A stretch of DNA of 64,000 bases, from NCBI GenBank assembly GCA_045542735.1, contig JAZQLQ010000021.1:62001-126000 (forward strand), given 5' to 3'. This DNA is from UBA2882 sp045542735. Lineage in GTDB: Bacteria; Bacillota; Clostridia; Lachnospirales; Lachnospiraceae. The notes below the pieces were generated by a model, which was not told where the DNA came from, searched no databases, and saw only the letters and a program-made list of their open reading frames with translations. This document shows, piece by piece, positions 16,976 to 25,859 of the stretch (position 1 is its first letter; every line of letters starts with the position of its first letter). The translations under genes were made by a program, and so were the position numbers.

Positions 16976-18028
16976 ATGGAAAATCAAAACCAGCCCCATA
17001 AACGAAGGGTGCGTTATAAGGGTACGCATCCCCGTAGTTTTCACGAAAAGTATAAAGAGCACAATCCTGAGAAGTATGCAGATACCATTGAAAAGGTAAT
17101 CAAGAAGGGAAGTACTCCCGCCGGCATGCATATTTCCATCTGTGTAAAGGAAATCTTGGATTTTCTTCAGATTCAGCCGGGACAAAAGGGATTAGATGCT
17201 ACTTTGGGATATGGTGGACATACCAAAGAAATGTTGAAGTGCTTGGATGGCAGTGGACACATTTATGGCTTGGATGTAGATGCTATAGAGATAGAAAAGA
17301 CGACCAAGAGATTGCGCGATCAAGGATTTGGAGAGGATATTCTGACTGTAATCCGAACCAATTTTGCCAATATCGATGAAGTGGCAAAGGCACATGGTCC
17401 CTTTGATTTTATGCTGGCAGATTTGGGTGTATCTTCCATGCAGATTGATAATCCGGAACGTGGTTTTTCTTATAAAACCGACGGACCGCTGGATCTTAGA
17501 CTCAATCCTACGGCAGGTACATCTGCAGCAGAGCGGCTCAAAGAACTGACAGAAGAAGAGTTTCAATGGATGCTGGTGGAAAATTCAGATGAACCTTATG
17601 CTAACCGGATTGCCAAGACGGTTATGCGTGAGTTAAAGACAGGGAAAAAGGTGGATACCACAACACGTCTTCGGGAGTTGATTGAAGAAAGTCTTACTTT
17701 CCTTCCGGAAAAGGAACGGAAAGAAGCAGTGAAAAAATCCTGCCAGAGAACCTTTCAGGCGCTACGGATTGATGTAAACAGTGAATTTGAGGTGTTATAT
17801 GCCTTTTTGGACAAGTTGCCGGATGCACTTGCACCGGGCGGAAGAGTTGCCATACTGACCTTCCACTCCGGAGAAGACCGTCTGGTTAAAAAATCCTTTA
17901 AACAATTAAAGAAACAGGGAGTTTATTCAGAAATTTGTGAAGAAGTGATCCGCCCATCAGCAGAGGAATGTGCCATGAATCCAAGAGCAAAGTCTACCAA
18001 AATGCGATGGGCCATAAAAGCAGAATAG
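16976..18028 (+). CDS. rsmH: RsmH-like 16S rRNA cytosine-N4 methyltransferase
   Basis: The ATG at 16976 (350 residues) is 7 bases after AAGGA. The ATG at 16970 is too close to it. The SAM-binding motif LDATLGYGGHTKEML is near residue 70, followed by LADLGVSSMQIDNPERGFSY and the catalytic-region RTFQALRIDVNSE. The end is FHSGEDRLVKKSFK...NPRAKSTKMRWA. RsmH methylates C1402 of 16S rRNA. The N-terminal 55 residues are a basic extension not usual in RsmH, and the gene lies with ddl and murF rather than mraZ and ftsL, so it could be a second copy. Confidence 0.92.
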   Translation: MENQNQPHKRRVRYKGTHPRSFHEKYKEHNPEKYADTIEKVIKKGSTPAGMHISICVKEILDFLQIQPGQKGLDATLGYGGHTKEMLKCLDGSGHIYGLDVDAIEIEKTTKRLRDQGFGEDILTVIRTNFANIDEVAKAHGPFDFMLADLGVSSMQIDNPERGFSYKTDGPLDLRLNPTAGTSAAERLKELTEEEFQWMLVENSDEPYANRIAKTVMRELKTGKKVDTTTRLRELIEESLTFLPEKERKEAVKKSCQRTFQALRIDVNSEFEVLYAFLDKLPDALAPGGRVAILTFHSGEDRLVKKSFKQLKKQGVYSEICEEVIRPSAEECAMNPRAKSTKMRWAIKAE

Positions 18029-18035
18029 ATTAGGA

Positions 18036-18070
18036 AAGCCGTACAATTCCATTGTGAATTTGTACGGCTT
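18036..18070. terminator. Bidirectional terminator between rsmH and plsC
   Basis: AAGCCGTACAA and TTGTACGGCTT form an 11-base perfect stem at 18036-18046 and 18060-18070, with AT-rich flanks on both sides. Confidence 0.75.
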
Positions 18071-18074
18071 AATT

Positions 18075-18812
18075 TTATACCAATTCTAAATTTTTCATGT
18101 AAGTGTCGAGTATAATTTCACGGGTCATGGCACTTAATTTTTTGCGTTCTTCTTTGGTCATATCTGCGGTTTCAATAGGCTTACCGTATTCAATGATGAC
18201 ATGGGCAGAATGAATATGCCACTTCTTGTTTTTTTCATACAAAGCCTCCGTGTTTGTCACAGTAATGGGGATAACGGTGCAACCGGTGCGCTCGGCAATT
18301 TTGAAGGTGCCGTCGTGGAAAGGAAGCATAATCTCATCTGTCCTATTACGTGTACCTTCCGGGCATACATGGACGGAAATGCCGTTGTTGATCAAGTCAA
18401 TGGCATTCTTGATAACCTGCATTCCTTTTTTGATATCTTTTCTATCCAAAAACTGACAATGCAAAAATTTCATCCACGTGGAGAAAGAAGGAATCTTGGC
18501 CATGCCGTCTTTGGCAATATAGCCGGTCTGGCGGGGCACACGGTAATAGGTCAGGATAATGTCATAATAACTGCGATGGTTGCTGATATAAAGTACGGGT
18601 CTGTCCTTGGGGACATTCTCTTCACCAATGACGGTTATTTTGGCACCTGCGATAATGCCGACTACTTTGAAAGCCCAGCCTACTACAGCCAATGCAATAT
18701 CACCTTTCAATTTGGGATTGAATTTGCCCATAATCCATGCGATGAGCTGAATCGGCAGACTTAAAATTAAAAATCCTACTACAAAGATAAAATTAATAAT
18801 AAAACGTATCAT
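18075..18812 (-). CDS. plsC: 1-acyl-glycerol-3-phosphate acyltransferase
   Basis: The start at 18812 gives 245 residues and has AGGAAGG upstream. A longer frame to 18890 lacks a ribosome site. One hydrophobic helix (about residues 1-30) anchors it in the membrane. The PlsC motifs are NHRSYYDI (HX4D) near residue 70 and PEGTRNR near residue 140. The enzyme makes phosphatidic acid from lysophosphatidic acid in phospholipid synthesis. Confidence 0.9.
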   Translation of the reverse strand: MIRFIINFIFVVGFLILSLPIQLIAWIMGKFNPKLKGDIALAVVGWAFKVVGIIAGAKITVIGEENVPKDRPVLYISNHRSYYDIILTYYRVPRQTGYIAKDGMAKIPSFSTWMKFLHCQFLDRKDIKKGMQVIKNAIDLINNGISVHVCPEGTRNRTDEIMLPFHDGTFKIAERTGCTVIPITVTNTEALYEKNKKWHIHSAHVIIEYGKPIETADMTKEERKKLSAMTREIILDTYMKNLELV

Positions 18813-18892
18813 ATAAATAAAAACCTTCCTGATTGATTCTATCAAAAGCATTATAGTAAAAAAATGGAATGGGGGCAAGGATACAAACATAT

Positions 18893-18903
18893 TTTAGTAG
18901 AAA
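18893..18903 (+). repeat. Single copy of the 3186-3444 array motif
   Basis: TTTAGTAGAAA, the exact motif of the array at 3186-3444, is found here 20 bases before the PrcB-lipoprotein start. No partner 29 bases away was seen, so it may be chance or a lone half-site. Confidence 0.4.
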
Positions 18904-18922
18904 AGATTGAGAAAGATGGTAT

Positions 18923-19339
18923 ATGAAAAGAATGAAACAAATGATGTTTTACATGATGCTCGGAGTGATGCTGTTGTTTGTCGGGTGTAGCAAGAAGGAA
19001 CAGGGACAACCGGAGAAAATCCGTGATCTGGAGCTGACGGTAGTGGCAGAAGAGATGCTTCCGGCAGAACTGCTTACAGTTGTAACGGAGAAAAAAACAG
19101 CCCCCTTTAAGTTTACATTTCAGGATGGAAACTATCTGTACATATGTATCGGTTACGGAGAGCAGGAAAGCGGAGGTTACAGCATTACGGTGGAAGATTT
19201 GTATTTGACGGAAAATGCCGTGTATGTGAAAACCTGCCTGATCGGACCCGGTGCGGATGTGCCCAATGATGGTGTAAAGTCCTATCCCTATATTGTCATA
19301 AAGACCGAGTATCTGGATTATTCGGTTGTCTTTGATTAG
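18923..19339 (+). CDS. Lipoprotein with PrcB-like C-terminal domain
   Basis: The 138-residue protein has a lipoprotein signal ending at VGC (Cys near residue 22). The mature part contains ESGGYSITVEDLYLTENAVYVKT and a YPYIVIK end, which matches the PrcB C-terminal domain known from subunits of surface protease complexes. The gene is divergent from plsC and just before pyrC. Its own ribosome site is weak. No partner protease is nearby. Confidence 0.7.
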   Translation: MKRMKQMMFYMMLGVMLLFVGCSKKEQGQPEKIRDLELTVVAEEMLPAELLTVVTEKKTAPFKFTFQDGNYLYICIGYGEQESGGYSITVEDLYLTENAVYVKTCLIGPGADVPNDGVKSYPYIVIKTEYLDYSVVFD

Positions 19340-19354
19340 GGGAAATGCTATACT
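19326..19354 (+). promoter_or_regulatory. Sigma-A promoter of the pyrC-pyrK-pyrD operon
   Basis: TTGTCT (19326-19331) and TATACT (19349-19354) are 17 bases apart. No pyrR-type binding element was recognised between it and pyrC. Confidence 0.55.
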
Positions 19355-19382
19355 CTTTTTGTGAGGGAAAAGGAGTAAGCCT

Positions 19383-20663
19383 ATGTTATATATCAAAAAC
19401 GGAAGGGTTGTAGACCCTGTGACGCGAACCGATGAAATGCTGGATGTATTTGTGGATGAAGGCAAGATTGTGAAGGTGGTAAAACCTGCCGATGCAGAGG
19501 CATTTACGAAAGGGATGGAACCGGAAGTGTTGGATGCTACCGGATGCGTGGTATCACCGGGACTGATGGATGTCCATGTACATTTTCGTGACCCCGGTTT
19601 CACTTATAAAGAAGATATTTATTCCGGTGCAAAAGTTGCACTTGCCGGCGGCATCACAACCGTTGTGCTCATGGCAAATACCAAACCGGTAGTAGACAAT
19701 GAGGAGACCCTTGCCTATGTGATAAAAAAGGGTGAGGAAACAGGACTTCATGTGAAGACCTGTGCGGCTATCAGTAAGGAATTAAAAGGAAAAGAAATGG
19801 TGGACATGGAGCGCTTAAAGGAGAAAGGTGCAGTTGGATTTACCGATGATGGCATTCCGCTTTTGGATGAAGACTTTGTCCGCCGTGCGATGGAAGAAGC
19901 AGTGCGTCTGCAGATGCCTTTGAGTTTTCATGAAGAGAATCCTGCTTATATAGATAATAATGGGATTAATAAAGGAAAAGCCAGTGCACATTTTGAAATC
20001 GGAGGTTCTGACAGACAGGCGGAGATATCCATGATTGAGAGGGATATAGCCCTTGCCAAGGAGACGGGAGCTGCTATTGATATTCAGCACATCAGTACCA
20101 AAGAGGGGGTAGCACTTGTAAGGGAAGCCAGAGTTAACTATCCCAATATTCATGCTGAAGCCACTCCCCATCATTTTTCACTGACAGAGAATGCTGCCAT
20201 TGCACATGGGACACTGGCGAAGATGAATCCCCCCCTTCGTACCGAAGAGGACCGTATGGCGATTATTGAGGCTTTGGCAGATGGTACCATTGAGATTATA
20301 GCGACAGATCATGCTCCTCATGCCAAAGAGGAAAAAGATAAGGCTGTGACCGAAGCACCCAGTGGCATTTTGGGACTGGAGACAGCATTGCCTTTGGCCA
20401 TTACCAATCTGGTGCGTCCGGGGCATATGAGTTTATTGCAGGTTATTGAGCGTATGACAGTGGGACCTGCTACCTTGTACAATTTTGAGCCTGATAGTGT
20501 ACAGGAAGGCAAGAAGGCGGATCTTGTGATTTTTAATCCGGATGAGACATTTGTTTATGAAAAATCTTTATCCAAATCACAAAATTCACCGTTCTTGGGA
20601 CAAACCTTTTACGGAAAAATCCATGCGACCATTACTGATGGAAACGTGGTATACCGCGCATAG
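19383..20663 (+). CDS. pyrC: Dihydroorotase
   Basis: The 426-residue zinc enzyme closes carbamoyl-aspartate to dihydroorotate in pyrimidine synthesis. It has the metal motif DVHVHFRDPG (His65 and His67) and IDIQHIST and EATPHHFSL as further ligand motifs. The catalytic ATDHAPHA is near residue 308. The length fits the AllB/PyrC class. The AAGGAG ribosome site is 8 bases upstream, and pyrK and pyrD follow. Confidence 0.97.
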   Translation: MLYIKNGRVVDPVTRTDEMLDVFVDEGKIVKVVKPADAEAFTKGMEPEVLDATGCVVSPGLMDVHVHFRDPGFTYKEDIYSGAKVALAGGITTVVLMANTKPVVDNEETLAYVIKKGEETGLHVKTCAAISKELKGKEMVDMERLKEKGAVGFTDDGIPLLDEDFVRRAMEEAVRLQMPLSFHEENPAYIDNNGINKGKASAHFEIGGSDRQAEISMIERDIALAKETGAAIDIQHISTKEGVALVREARVNYPNIHAEATPHHFSLTENAAIAHGTLAKMNPPLRTEEDRMAIIEALADGTIEIIATDHAPHAKEEKDKAVTEAPSGILGLETALPLAITNLVRPGHMSLLQVIERMTVGPATLYNFEPDSVQEGKKADLVIFNPDETFVYEKSLSKSQNSPFLGQTFYGKIHATITDGNVVYRA

Positions 20664-20725
20664 TAACACAATGAAATGTCAAATCAAGACAGAAATATAC
20701 AGATAGAATAAAGAGAGGTAACATC

Positions 20726-21511
20726 ATGGGAAAAAGAAAAGAAACCGCTGCTGTTATGCAGCAGACATGTATTGCTCCCGGAATCTATGATTTGTGGATT
20801 GAGACGGGGCTTGCAAGAGAGGCTAAGCCGGGACAGTTTATTAATGTATATCCCGAAAATAAATCGACTTTGTTGCCGAGACCAATCAGTATCTGTGAAG
20901 CAGATAAAGAAAATAACAGACTTCGTATTGTGTATCGGACAGCAGGACAGGGAACAACCGAGTTTTCCGGGTATCACAGTGGTAAAGCTGTTGAGATCCT
21001 AGGTACCTTGGGTAATGGATTTCCGCTGGAAAGGGCAGCCGGAAAAACTTGCTTTTTAATGGGTGGAGGTATCGGAATCCCTCCTATGCTTCAGCTTGCC
21101 AAAGAACTGAAGGCTATGGGGAATTGTGAAATCAATATTATCGTAGGATACCGTGATGCCAATCTGTTTTTGGACGAAGATTTGAAACAGTATGGTAATC
21201 TATATATTGCAACAGAAGATGGCAGTGTGGGAAGTAAAGGAAATGTCATGAATGCCATTGAAGAAAATGGCTTGAAGGGTGATTTGATTTATGCCTGTGG
21301 CCCCATGCCTATGCTTCGTGCCATTAAGCAGTATGCAGAGGCTAACGAAATGGAAGCCTATATTTCATTGGAGGAAAGAATGGCTTGTGGTGTAGGTGCT
21401 TGCTTAGGATGCGTATGCAAGACCAAACACAAAGATCATCATTCCCATGTGAATAATGCAAGAATATGTACTGACGGACCGGTCTTTGATGCGAAGGAGG
21501 TAGAAATCTAA
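20726..21511 (+). CDS. pyrK: Dihydroorotate dehydrogenase electron-transfer subunit
   Basis: The 261-residue protein carries FAD and a [2Fe-2S] cluster and passes electrons from the PyrD subunit to NAD. Motifs are RPISICE for FAD binding, GGGIGIPPMLQLAKEL for NAD binding, and the cluster ligands CGVGACLGCVCKT followed by a fourth Cys in ARICTDGP. It ends 1 base inside the pyrD start, so the two are translated together. Confidence 0.96.
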   Translation: MGKRKETAAVMQQTCIAPGIYDLWIETGLAREAKPGQFINVYPENKSTLLPRPISICEADKENNRLRIVYRTAGQGTTEFSGYHSGKAVEILGTLGNGFPLERAAGKTCFLMGGGIGIPPMLQLAKELKAMGNCEINIIVGYRDANLFLDEDLKQYGNLYIATEDGSVGSKGNVMNAIEENGLKGDLIYACGPMPMLRAIKQYAEANEMEAYISLEERMACGVGACLGCVCKTKHKDHHSHVNNARICTDGPVFDAKEVEI

Positions 21512-22425
21512 TGGCAGATATGTTGAATACAGCGGTAACCATTGCGGGCGTTACCTTCAAAAATCCCGTTATGACAGCTTCCGGTACTTTCGGTTCCGGT
21601 ATGGAATACGGCGAATTTGTAGATCTGAATCAATTGGGTGCGGTTGTGACCAAAGGTGTAGCAAATGTGCCGTGGCCCGGTAATCCCACCCCAAGAGTAG
21701 CAGAAACCTATGGCGGTATGCTCAATGCCATCGGTCTCCAAAATCCGGGTATTGAGGTATTTATTGAGCGTGACTTGGAGTTTTTAAAACAGTTTGATAC
21801 AAAAGTAATCGTAAATGTTTGCGGTAAGAGTGTGGAAGACTATGTGGAAGTGGTAGAGCGTCTCTCCGATGAGGCTGTGGACATGCTGGAGATTAATGTA
21901 TCCTGTCCCAATGTCAAAGAAGGAGCTATTGCCTTTGGGCAAAAAGCAGATGCCCTTTATAATATCACACAGGAGATTAAGAAGAAGGCAAAACAGCCTG
22001 TTATTATGAAGTTAAGTCCCAATGTGACAGATATTACAGAGATGGCAAAGGCAGCAGAGGCGGCAGGTGCAGATGCACTTTCCATGATCAATACCATTAC
22101 CGGTATGAAGATTGATATCCACAGAAGAGCGTTTGCGTTGGCTAACAAAACCGGAGGCATGTCCGGTCCTGCCATTAAGCCTGTAGCTGTCCGTATGGTG
22201 TATCAGGCAGCTAATGCAGTAAAGATTCCTATCATCGGTATGGGTGGCATTGCCAATGCTGAGGATGCTATCGAATTTATGCTTGCCGGTGCTACTGCAG
22301 TCAGTGTAGGTGCCATGAACTTTGTTAATCCCTATACAACCATAGAATGTGTGGAAGGCATCGAATCCTATATGCGTCAATACGGTGTGAAAGATATCAA
22401 TGAATTGATTGGTGCAGTGAAATAA
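21511..22425 (+). CDS. pyrD: Dihydroorotate dehydrogenase B catalytic subunit
   Basis: The 304-residue flavin enzyme oxidises dihydroorotate to orotate. Class-B marks are KNPVMTASGTFGSG, VNVSCPNVKEG-like INVSCPNVKEG with the active-site Cys, and the FMN loop IIGMGGIANAEDAIEFMLAGA. It forms a complex with PyrK. Downstream is a hairpin that also controls the next gene. Confidence 0.97.
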   Translation: MADMLNTAVTIAGVTFKNPVMTASGTFGSGMEYGEFVDLNQLGAVVTKGVANVPWPGNPTPRVAETYGGMLNAIGLQNPGIEVFIERDLEFLKQFDTKVIVNVCGKSVEDYVEVVERLSDEAVDMLEINVSCPNVKEGAIAFGQKADALYNITQEIKKKAKQPVIMKLSPNVTDITEMAKAAEAAGADALSMINTITGMKIDIHRRAFALANKTGGMSGPAIKPVAVRMVYQAANAVKIPIIGMGGIANAEDAIEFMLAGATAVSVGAMNFVNPYTTIECVEGIESYMRQYGVKDINELIGAVK

Positions 22426-22436
22426 ATAGATTTGTG

Positions 22437-22465
22437 TCATAACCTCTTTTTCTGATTCATACAAT
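22437..22465 (+). promoter_or_regulatory. Sigma-E promoter of the sipL-like gene, inside a hairpin
   Basis: TCATAAC (22437-22443) and CATACAAT (22458-22465) are 14 bases apart and match the sigma-E consensus for both elements and spacing. The spacer is the left arm of the hairpin at 22441-22488, the -10 is in the loop, and the transcript would begin near 22472. Confidence 0.8.
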
Positions 22466-22488
22466 GAAATAATCAGAAAAGGAGGTTA
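22441..22488 (+). terminator. Hairpin ending the pyr operon and hiding a ribosome site
   Basis: AACCTCTTTTTCTGATT (22441-22457) pairs over all 17 bases (one G-T pair) with 22472-22488, which contains AAGGAGG, the Shine-Dalgarno of the gene starting at 22497. A T-run follows. The structure can act as a terminator for pyrD and block translation of read-through RNA. Confidence 0.85.
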
Positions 22489-22496
22489 TTTTTTCC

Positions 22497-24065
22497 ATGT
22501 TAGAGCTTGTAAAGAAAAACATACATATGGATTGCATCAAGGCAAAAGCGGGTAATCAAATTACGGTGGAAGATGATGTAAATATTCCGGATTTAAGACC
22601 TGATATAGATAAAGTCATATTTCATTCAGGGGTAATCAAAATTGAGGAGGCAAAGGCAGGAAACGGACAGGTTACGGTAAAGGGGTCTTTGGCTGTCAAT
22701 ATTCTTTATACCAGTGATGAGGAGGAAGAACCTTTAGGTAAGGTAGAAACAAATCTGCCCTTCGAAGAGCAGTTTCATATGGATGGAGTGGAAGCGGGTG
22801 ATGCCGTTTGCGTACGTCATACGTTAGAGGATTTGTCAGTAGGGATTATCAATTCCCGAAAAATCAGTGTCCGCGCATTGATGACATTGGAATTGTGTGT
22901 CAGGGAAATATTTGATGAATCGGCGGCTATGGATGTGGAAACTGACCTGATGACGGAGTATCGCAAGAAACCTTTGCGTATTATGGAGACAACAGTATGC
23001 AAAAAGGATATCTTCCGATTCCGTCATGAAGAAACCTTACCCACTCATTTGCCCAATATCTTTGAGGTTTTGTATGGTTCGGTGTTACCGGCAGGTATCG
23101 AATGTCTGTCAGGGAATGACAAACTTATCATGAAAGGTGTTGTAAAATTATTTTTCTTATATTCTCCGGATGGAGAAGAGGATAGTGCCAGATTTTATGA
23201 AACCGTGATTCCCATGCAGGGAGAGATACCTTGCAATGGCATGCATGATGGCATGATTCCTTGTGTAGATGTGTCTTTAAGCAGTGTAGAATACGAGGTA
23301 AAACAGGATTTTGACGGAGAGGACCGCGTATTTGCCATTGAAGCGGTATTTGATATGGATATCAAGGCATATGAAGAACAGACCTATGAGATCCTTGCAG
23401 ATATGTACGGTATTACAAAAGAAGTTGAGACTCAATGTAAAGATGGCAATTTTATGAACCTGATACAAAATAACAGTGGAAAGGTTAAGGTGAAAGAGCG
23501 TATCGGGTTAGACAATGGTAACTTGATGACTCTGATTCACCACGAAGAGACTGCGACGCTTGAAGATGTGGAAATAGATGGAAGTGAAATGAATGTAATG
23601 GGGAATATTCATTTACGTTGTCTCTATATGACCAATGAAGAAAGTAGCGGATATGACTACATGGAAAAGGATATCCCCTTTGTTTATACTTTGGATATAG
23701 GAGATACACAGGGAAAAGAAATTACACAGGAGATTCATCTGCATGTGGAACAAATGGAAGTGACGGTGCTGGATGCCGGTCAGATGGAATGCAATGGTAT
23801 CATTGGTCTGAATGTAGTAGTCTTTGAACAGAAGAAGGAGCCTATTATCATTGGTGCAACAGTGTCAGACTTGGACCACGAGAAAATGAAAAATTTGCCC
23901 GGTATGGTCATTTATATTGTAAAAGAAGGCGATAGCCTTTGGCAGATTGGAAAGGAATACTATATGCCGGTCGAGGGCATTAAGGCTATGAACGGATTAA
24001 CCGGTGACTTGATTCACCCCGGTGATAAGCTTCTTTTACAGAAAAATACAACACAACAATTATAA
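22497..24065 (+). CDS. sipL: SPOCS-LysM spore protein, SipL-like
   Basis: The 522-residue protein has SPOCS (DUF3794) repeats in its N-terminal and middle parts, with the typical start NIPDLRPDIDKVI. It ends in a LysM domain (IYIVKEGDSLWQIGKEYYM...NG...IHPGDKLLL) near residues 475-518. This is the layout of SipL of Clostridioides difficile, which binds SpoIVA and anchors the coat to the forespore. The sigma-E promoter upstream agrees, since sipL is a mother-cell gene. The start is 9 bases after AAGGAGG, which is inside a hairpin. Confidence 0.82.
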   Translation: MLELVKKNIHMDCIKAKAGNQITVEDDVNIPDLRPDIDKVIFHSGVIKIEEAKAGNGQVTVKGSLAVNILYTSDEEEEPLGKVETNLPFEEQFHMDGVEAGDAVCVRHTLEDLSVGIINSRKISVRALMTLELCVREIFDESAAMDVETDLMTEYRKKPLRIMETTVCKKDIFRFRHEETLPTHLPNIFEVLYGSVLPAGIECLSGNDKLIMKGVVKLFFLYSPDGEEDSARFYETVIPMQGEIPCNGMHDGMIPCVDVSLSSVEYEVKQDFDGEDRVFAIEAVFDMDIKAYEEQTYEILADMYGITKEVETQCKDGNFMNLIQNNSGKVKVKERIGLDNGNLMTLIHHEETATLEDVEIDGSEMNVMGNIHLRCLYMTNEESSGYDYMEKDIPFVYTLDIGDTQGKEITQEIHLHVEQMEVTVLDAGQMECNGIIGLNVVVFEQKKEPIIIGATVSDLDHEKMKNLPGMVIYIVKEGDSLWQIGKEYYMPVEGIKAMNGLTGDLIHPGDKLLLQKNTTQQL

Positions 24066-24075
24066 AACAACACGA

Positions 24076-24127
24076 AGTAACTTCCCAAAACAAGCAGTTT
24101 CACGCTTGCAAAAGGAAGTTGCTTTTT
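24076..24127 (+). terminator. Terminator after the sipL-like gene
   Basis: AACTTCC near 24079-24085 pairs with GGAAGTT at 24114-24120, followed by GCTTTTT. An inner CAAGC/GCTTG stem branches off within it. Confidence 0.7.
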
Positions 24128-24234
24128 GTATAATTGTGTATACAAAGTACGTTCTAAGTACAAAATACATTAAAAATACAAAATACAAGAAAAATACAAT
24201 CGCAATTACGGGATTTATGTTTAAGAGGACAAGT

Positions 24235-25116
24235 ATGAAAGTAATTAAAAATGCCAATGCAAAAATAAATTTGGGACTGGATGTCTTACGTAGACGAGAG
24301 GACGGTTATCACGAAGTGAAGATGATTATGCAAATGGTCGATTTGTATGACACTCTTACCTTTGAAAGCAGAGAAGATGATGAGATTCATATTGCCACCA
24401 ATAGCGGAAAACTCCCCTGTGATGAGAATAATCTGATTTATAAAGCTGCTATGGTACTGTTTGAAGAGGTTGGTAAAAAAATCGGTGTCAACATCCATTT
24501 GGAGAAACGGATTCCCATTGCTGGCGGAATGGCAGGAGGAAGTACCGATGCCGCAGCAACCTTCCTTGCTTTAAATGAATTACTGGGTTCACCTTTAAGC
24601 AAAGAAAAATTGCAGGAAATTTCTGTCCGGGTTGGAGCGGATGTGCCCTATTGTATTATGGGAGGAACTGCATTATCCGAGGGTATTGGAGAGGTTTTGA
24701 CAGCACTTCCGACACCGCCTCAGGCACATTTATTAATTGCTAAGCCGGATATTGATGTATCCACGGCTTTTGTATACAAAAATCTTCGTCTGGATACCAT
24801 TCAGAAGCATCCGGATATTGATGGCATGAAAACTGCGATTGAGCATGGTGATTTACAGGGAATTGCAGATCGGATGGAAAATGTATTGGAGACGGTAACC
24901 GTACCTGCATATCCGATTATTGGTGAAATAAAAGATATATGCAAACAGGAAGGTGCGCTGAATGCGTTGATGAGCGGTAGCGGTCCTACTGTATTTGCAA
25001 TTTACACAGATGCGGCGCAGGCAGAAAATGCAGCAAAGCGTATTCAAAATGAAATGAAGATACGGGAAGTGTTTGTCACACAATTCCAGAGAACGGAGGG
25101 ATCATATGATGCTTGA
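24235..25116 (+). CDS. ispE: 4-diphosphocytidyl-2-C-methyl-D-erythritol kinase
   Basis: The ATG at 24235 (293 residues) follows AAGAGGA and starts the family's conserved NANAKINLGLDVL. A longer frame from 24022 reads through the upstream terminator and is rejected. The GHMP-kinase ATP motif is IPIAGGMAGGSTDAAAT near residue 95 and the C-terminal GSGPTVFAI motif is present. It phosphorylates CDP-methylerythritol in the MEP isoprenoid pathway. Its end overlaps the GntR gene. Confidence 0.95.
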   Translation: MKVIKNANAKINLGLDVLRRREDGYHEVKMIMQMVDLYDTLTFESREDDEIHIATNSGKLPCDENNLIYKAAMVLFEEVGKKIGVNIHLEKRIPIAGGMAGGSTDAAATFLALNELLGSPLSKEKLQEISVRVGADVPYCIMGGTALSEGIGEVLTALPTPPQAHLLIAKPDIDVSTAFVYKNLRLDTIQKHPDIDGMKTAIEHGDLQGIADRMENVLETVTVPAYPIIGEIKDICKQEGALNALMSGSGPTVFAIYTDAAQAENAAKRIQNEMKIREVFVTQFQRTEGSYDA

Positions 25117-25783
25117 TATGTTGCAACAAAATATGGATGAATATCTGCCACTGAGAGATGTGGTGTTTAATACATTACGACAGGCAATCTTGATTGGAGA
25201 GTTAAAACCCGGTGAGCGTTTGATGGAAATTCACCTTGCAGACCGACTGGGCGTAAGCCGTACACCAATCAGGGAGGCGATCCGCAAACTGGAGTTGGAA
25301 GGCCTGGTTGTGATGATTCCCAGAAAAGGTGCCCAGGTTGCGAAAATTACAGAGAAAAACTTGAAGGATGTGTTGGAGGTCCGCAGAGCACTGGATATGT
25401 TGGCCGTCCGCTTGGCTTGTGAGAGAATGACACAGGAAGATAAAGAGGCGTTGTGTAAAGCTTGCGATGAATTTGCCAAAGTGGTGAAGGCAAATGATAC
25501 CAAAGAAATTACGGAAGCAGATGTGCATTTTCATGATATTATCTTAAAATCTACAGGAAATGACCGCTTGATCCAGTTAGTAAACAATCTGGCTGAGCAA
25601 ATGTATCGTTACCGCTTGGAATATATTAAGGATTCTGCTTATCATGATCGTCTGGTCAAAGAGCATGAAGCAATTTATCAGGCTATTGTGGATAAAGATG
25701 CTGAGAAAGCGGCAGCAGCAGTGGTGCTTCATATAGACAATCAGGAACAAACGATTATAAAGCATTTGCATTTAAACGCATAG
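25106..25783 (+). CDS. GntR-family regulator with FCD domain
   Basis: The 225-residue protein has a GntR winged helix (residues about 15-80, with the RLGVSRTPIREAIRKLELEG recognition region) and a C-terminal all-helical FCD ligand domain. FCD metal ligands would be the histidines in DVHFHDIIL and the later VLHIDNQ. The ATG at 25106 is 5 bases after GGAGGG. It overlaps the ispE stop, so the two are coupled. Ligand unknown. Confidence 0.92.
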   Translation: MMLDMLQQNMDEYLPLRDVVFNTLRQAILIGELKPGERLMEIHLADRLGVSRTPIREAIRKLELEGLVVMIPRKGAQVAKITEKNLKDVLEVRRALDMLAVRLACERMTQEDKEALCKACDEFAKVVKANDTKEITEADVHFHDIILKSTGNDRLIQLVNNLAEQMYRYRLEYIKDSAYHDRLVKEHEAIYQAIVDKDAEKAAAAVVLHIDNQEQTIIKHLHLNA

Positions 25784-25859
25784 GTTGTATAAAAATATTT
25801 CTATCTGTCAATAATCTCAAAAGAAATGATATGAGATGTTGACGGAAAGGAAATAAAAT

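Noticed and set aside
18813..18890. Longer start of plsC
   Set aside because: No ribosome site precedes it, whereas the ATG at 18812 has AGGAAGG.
24022..24234. Longer start of ispE
   Set aside because: It would begin inside the upstream gene and read through its terminator. The ATG at 24235 has a good ribosome site and the family's normal N-terminus.
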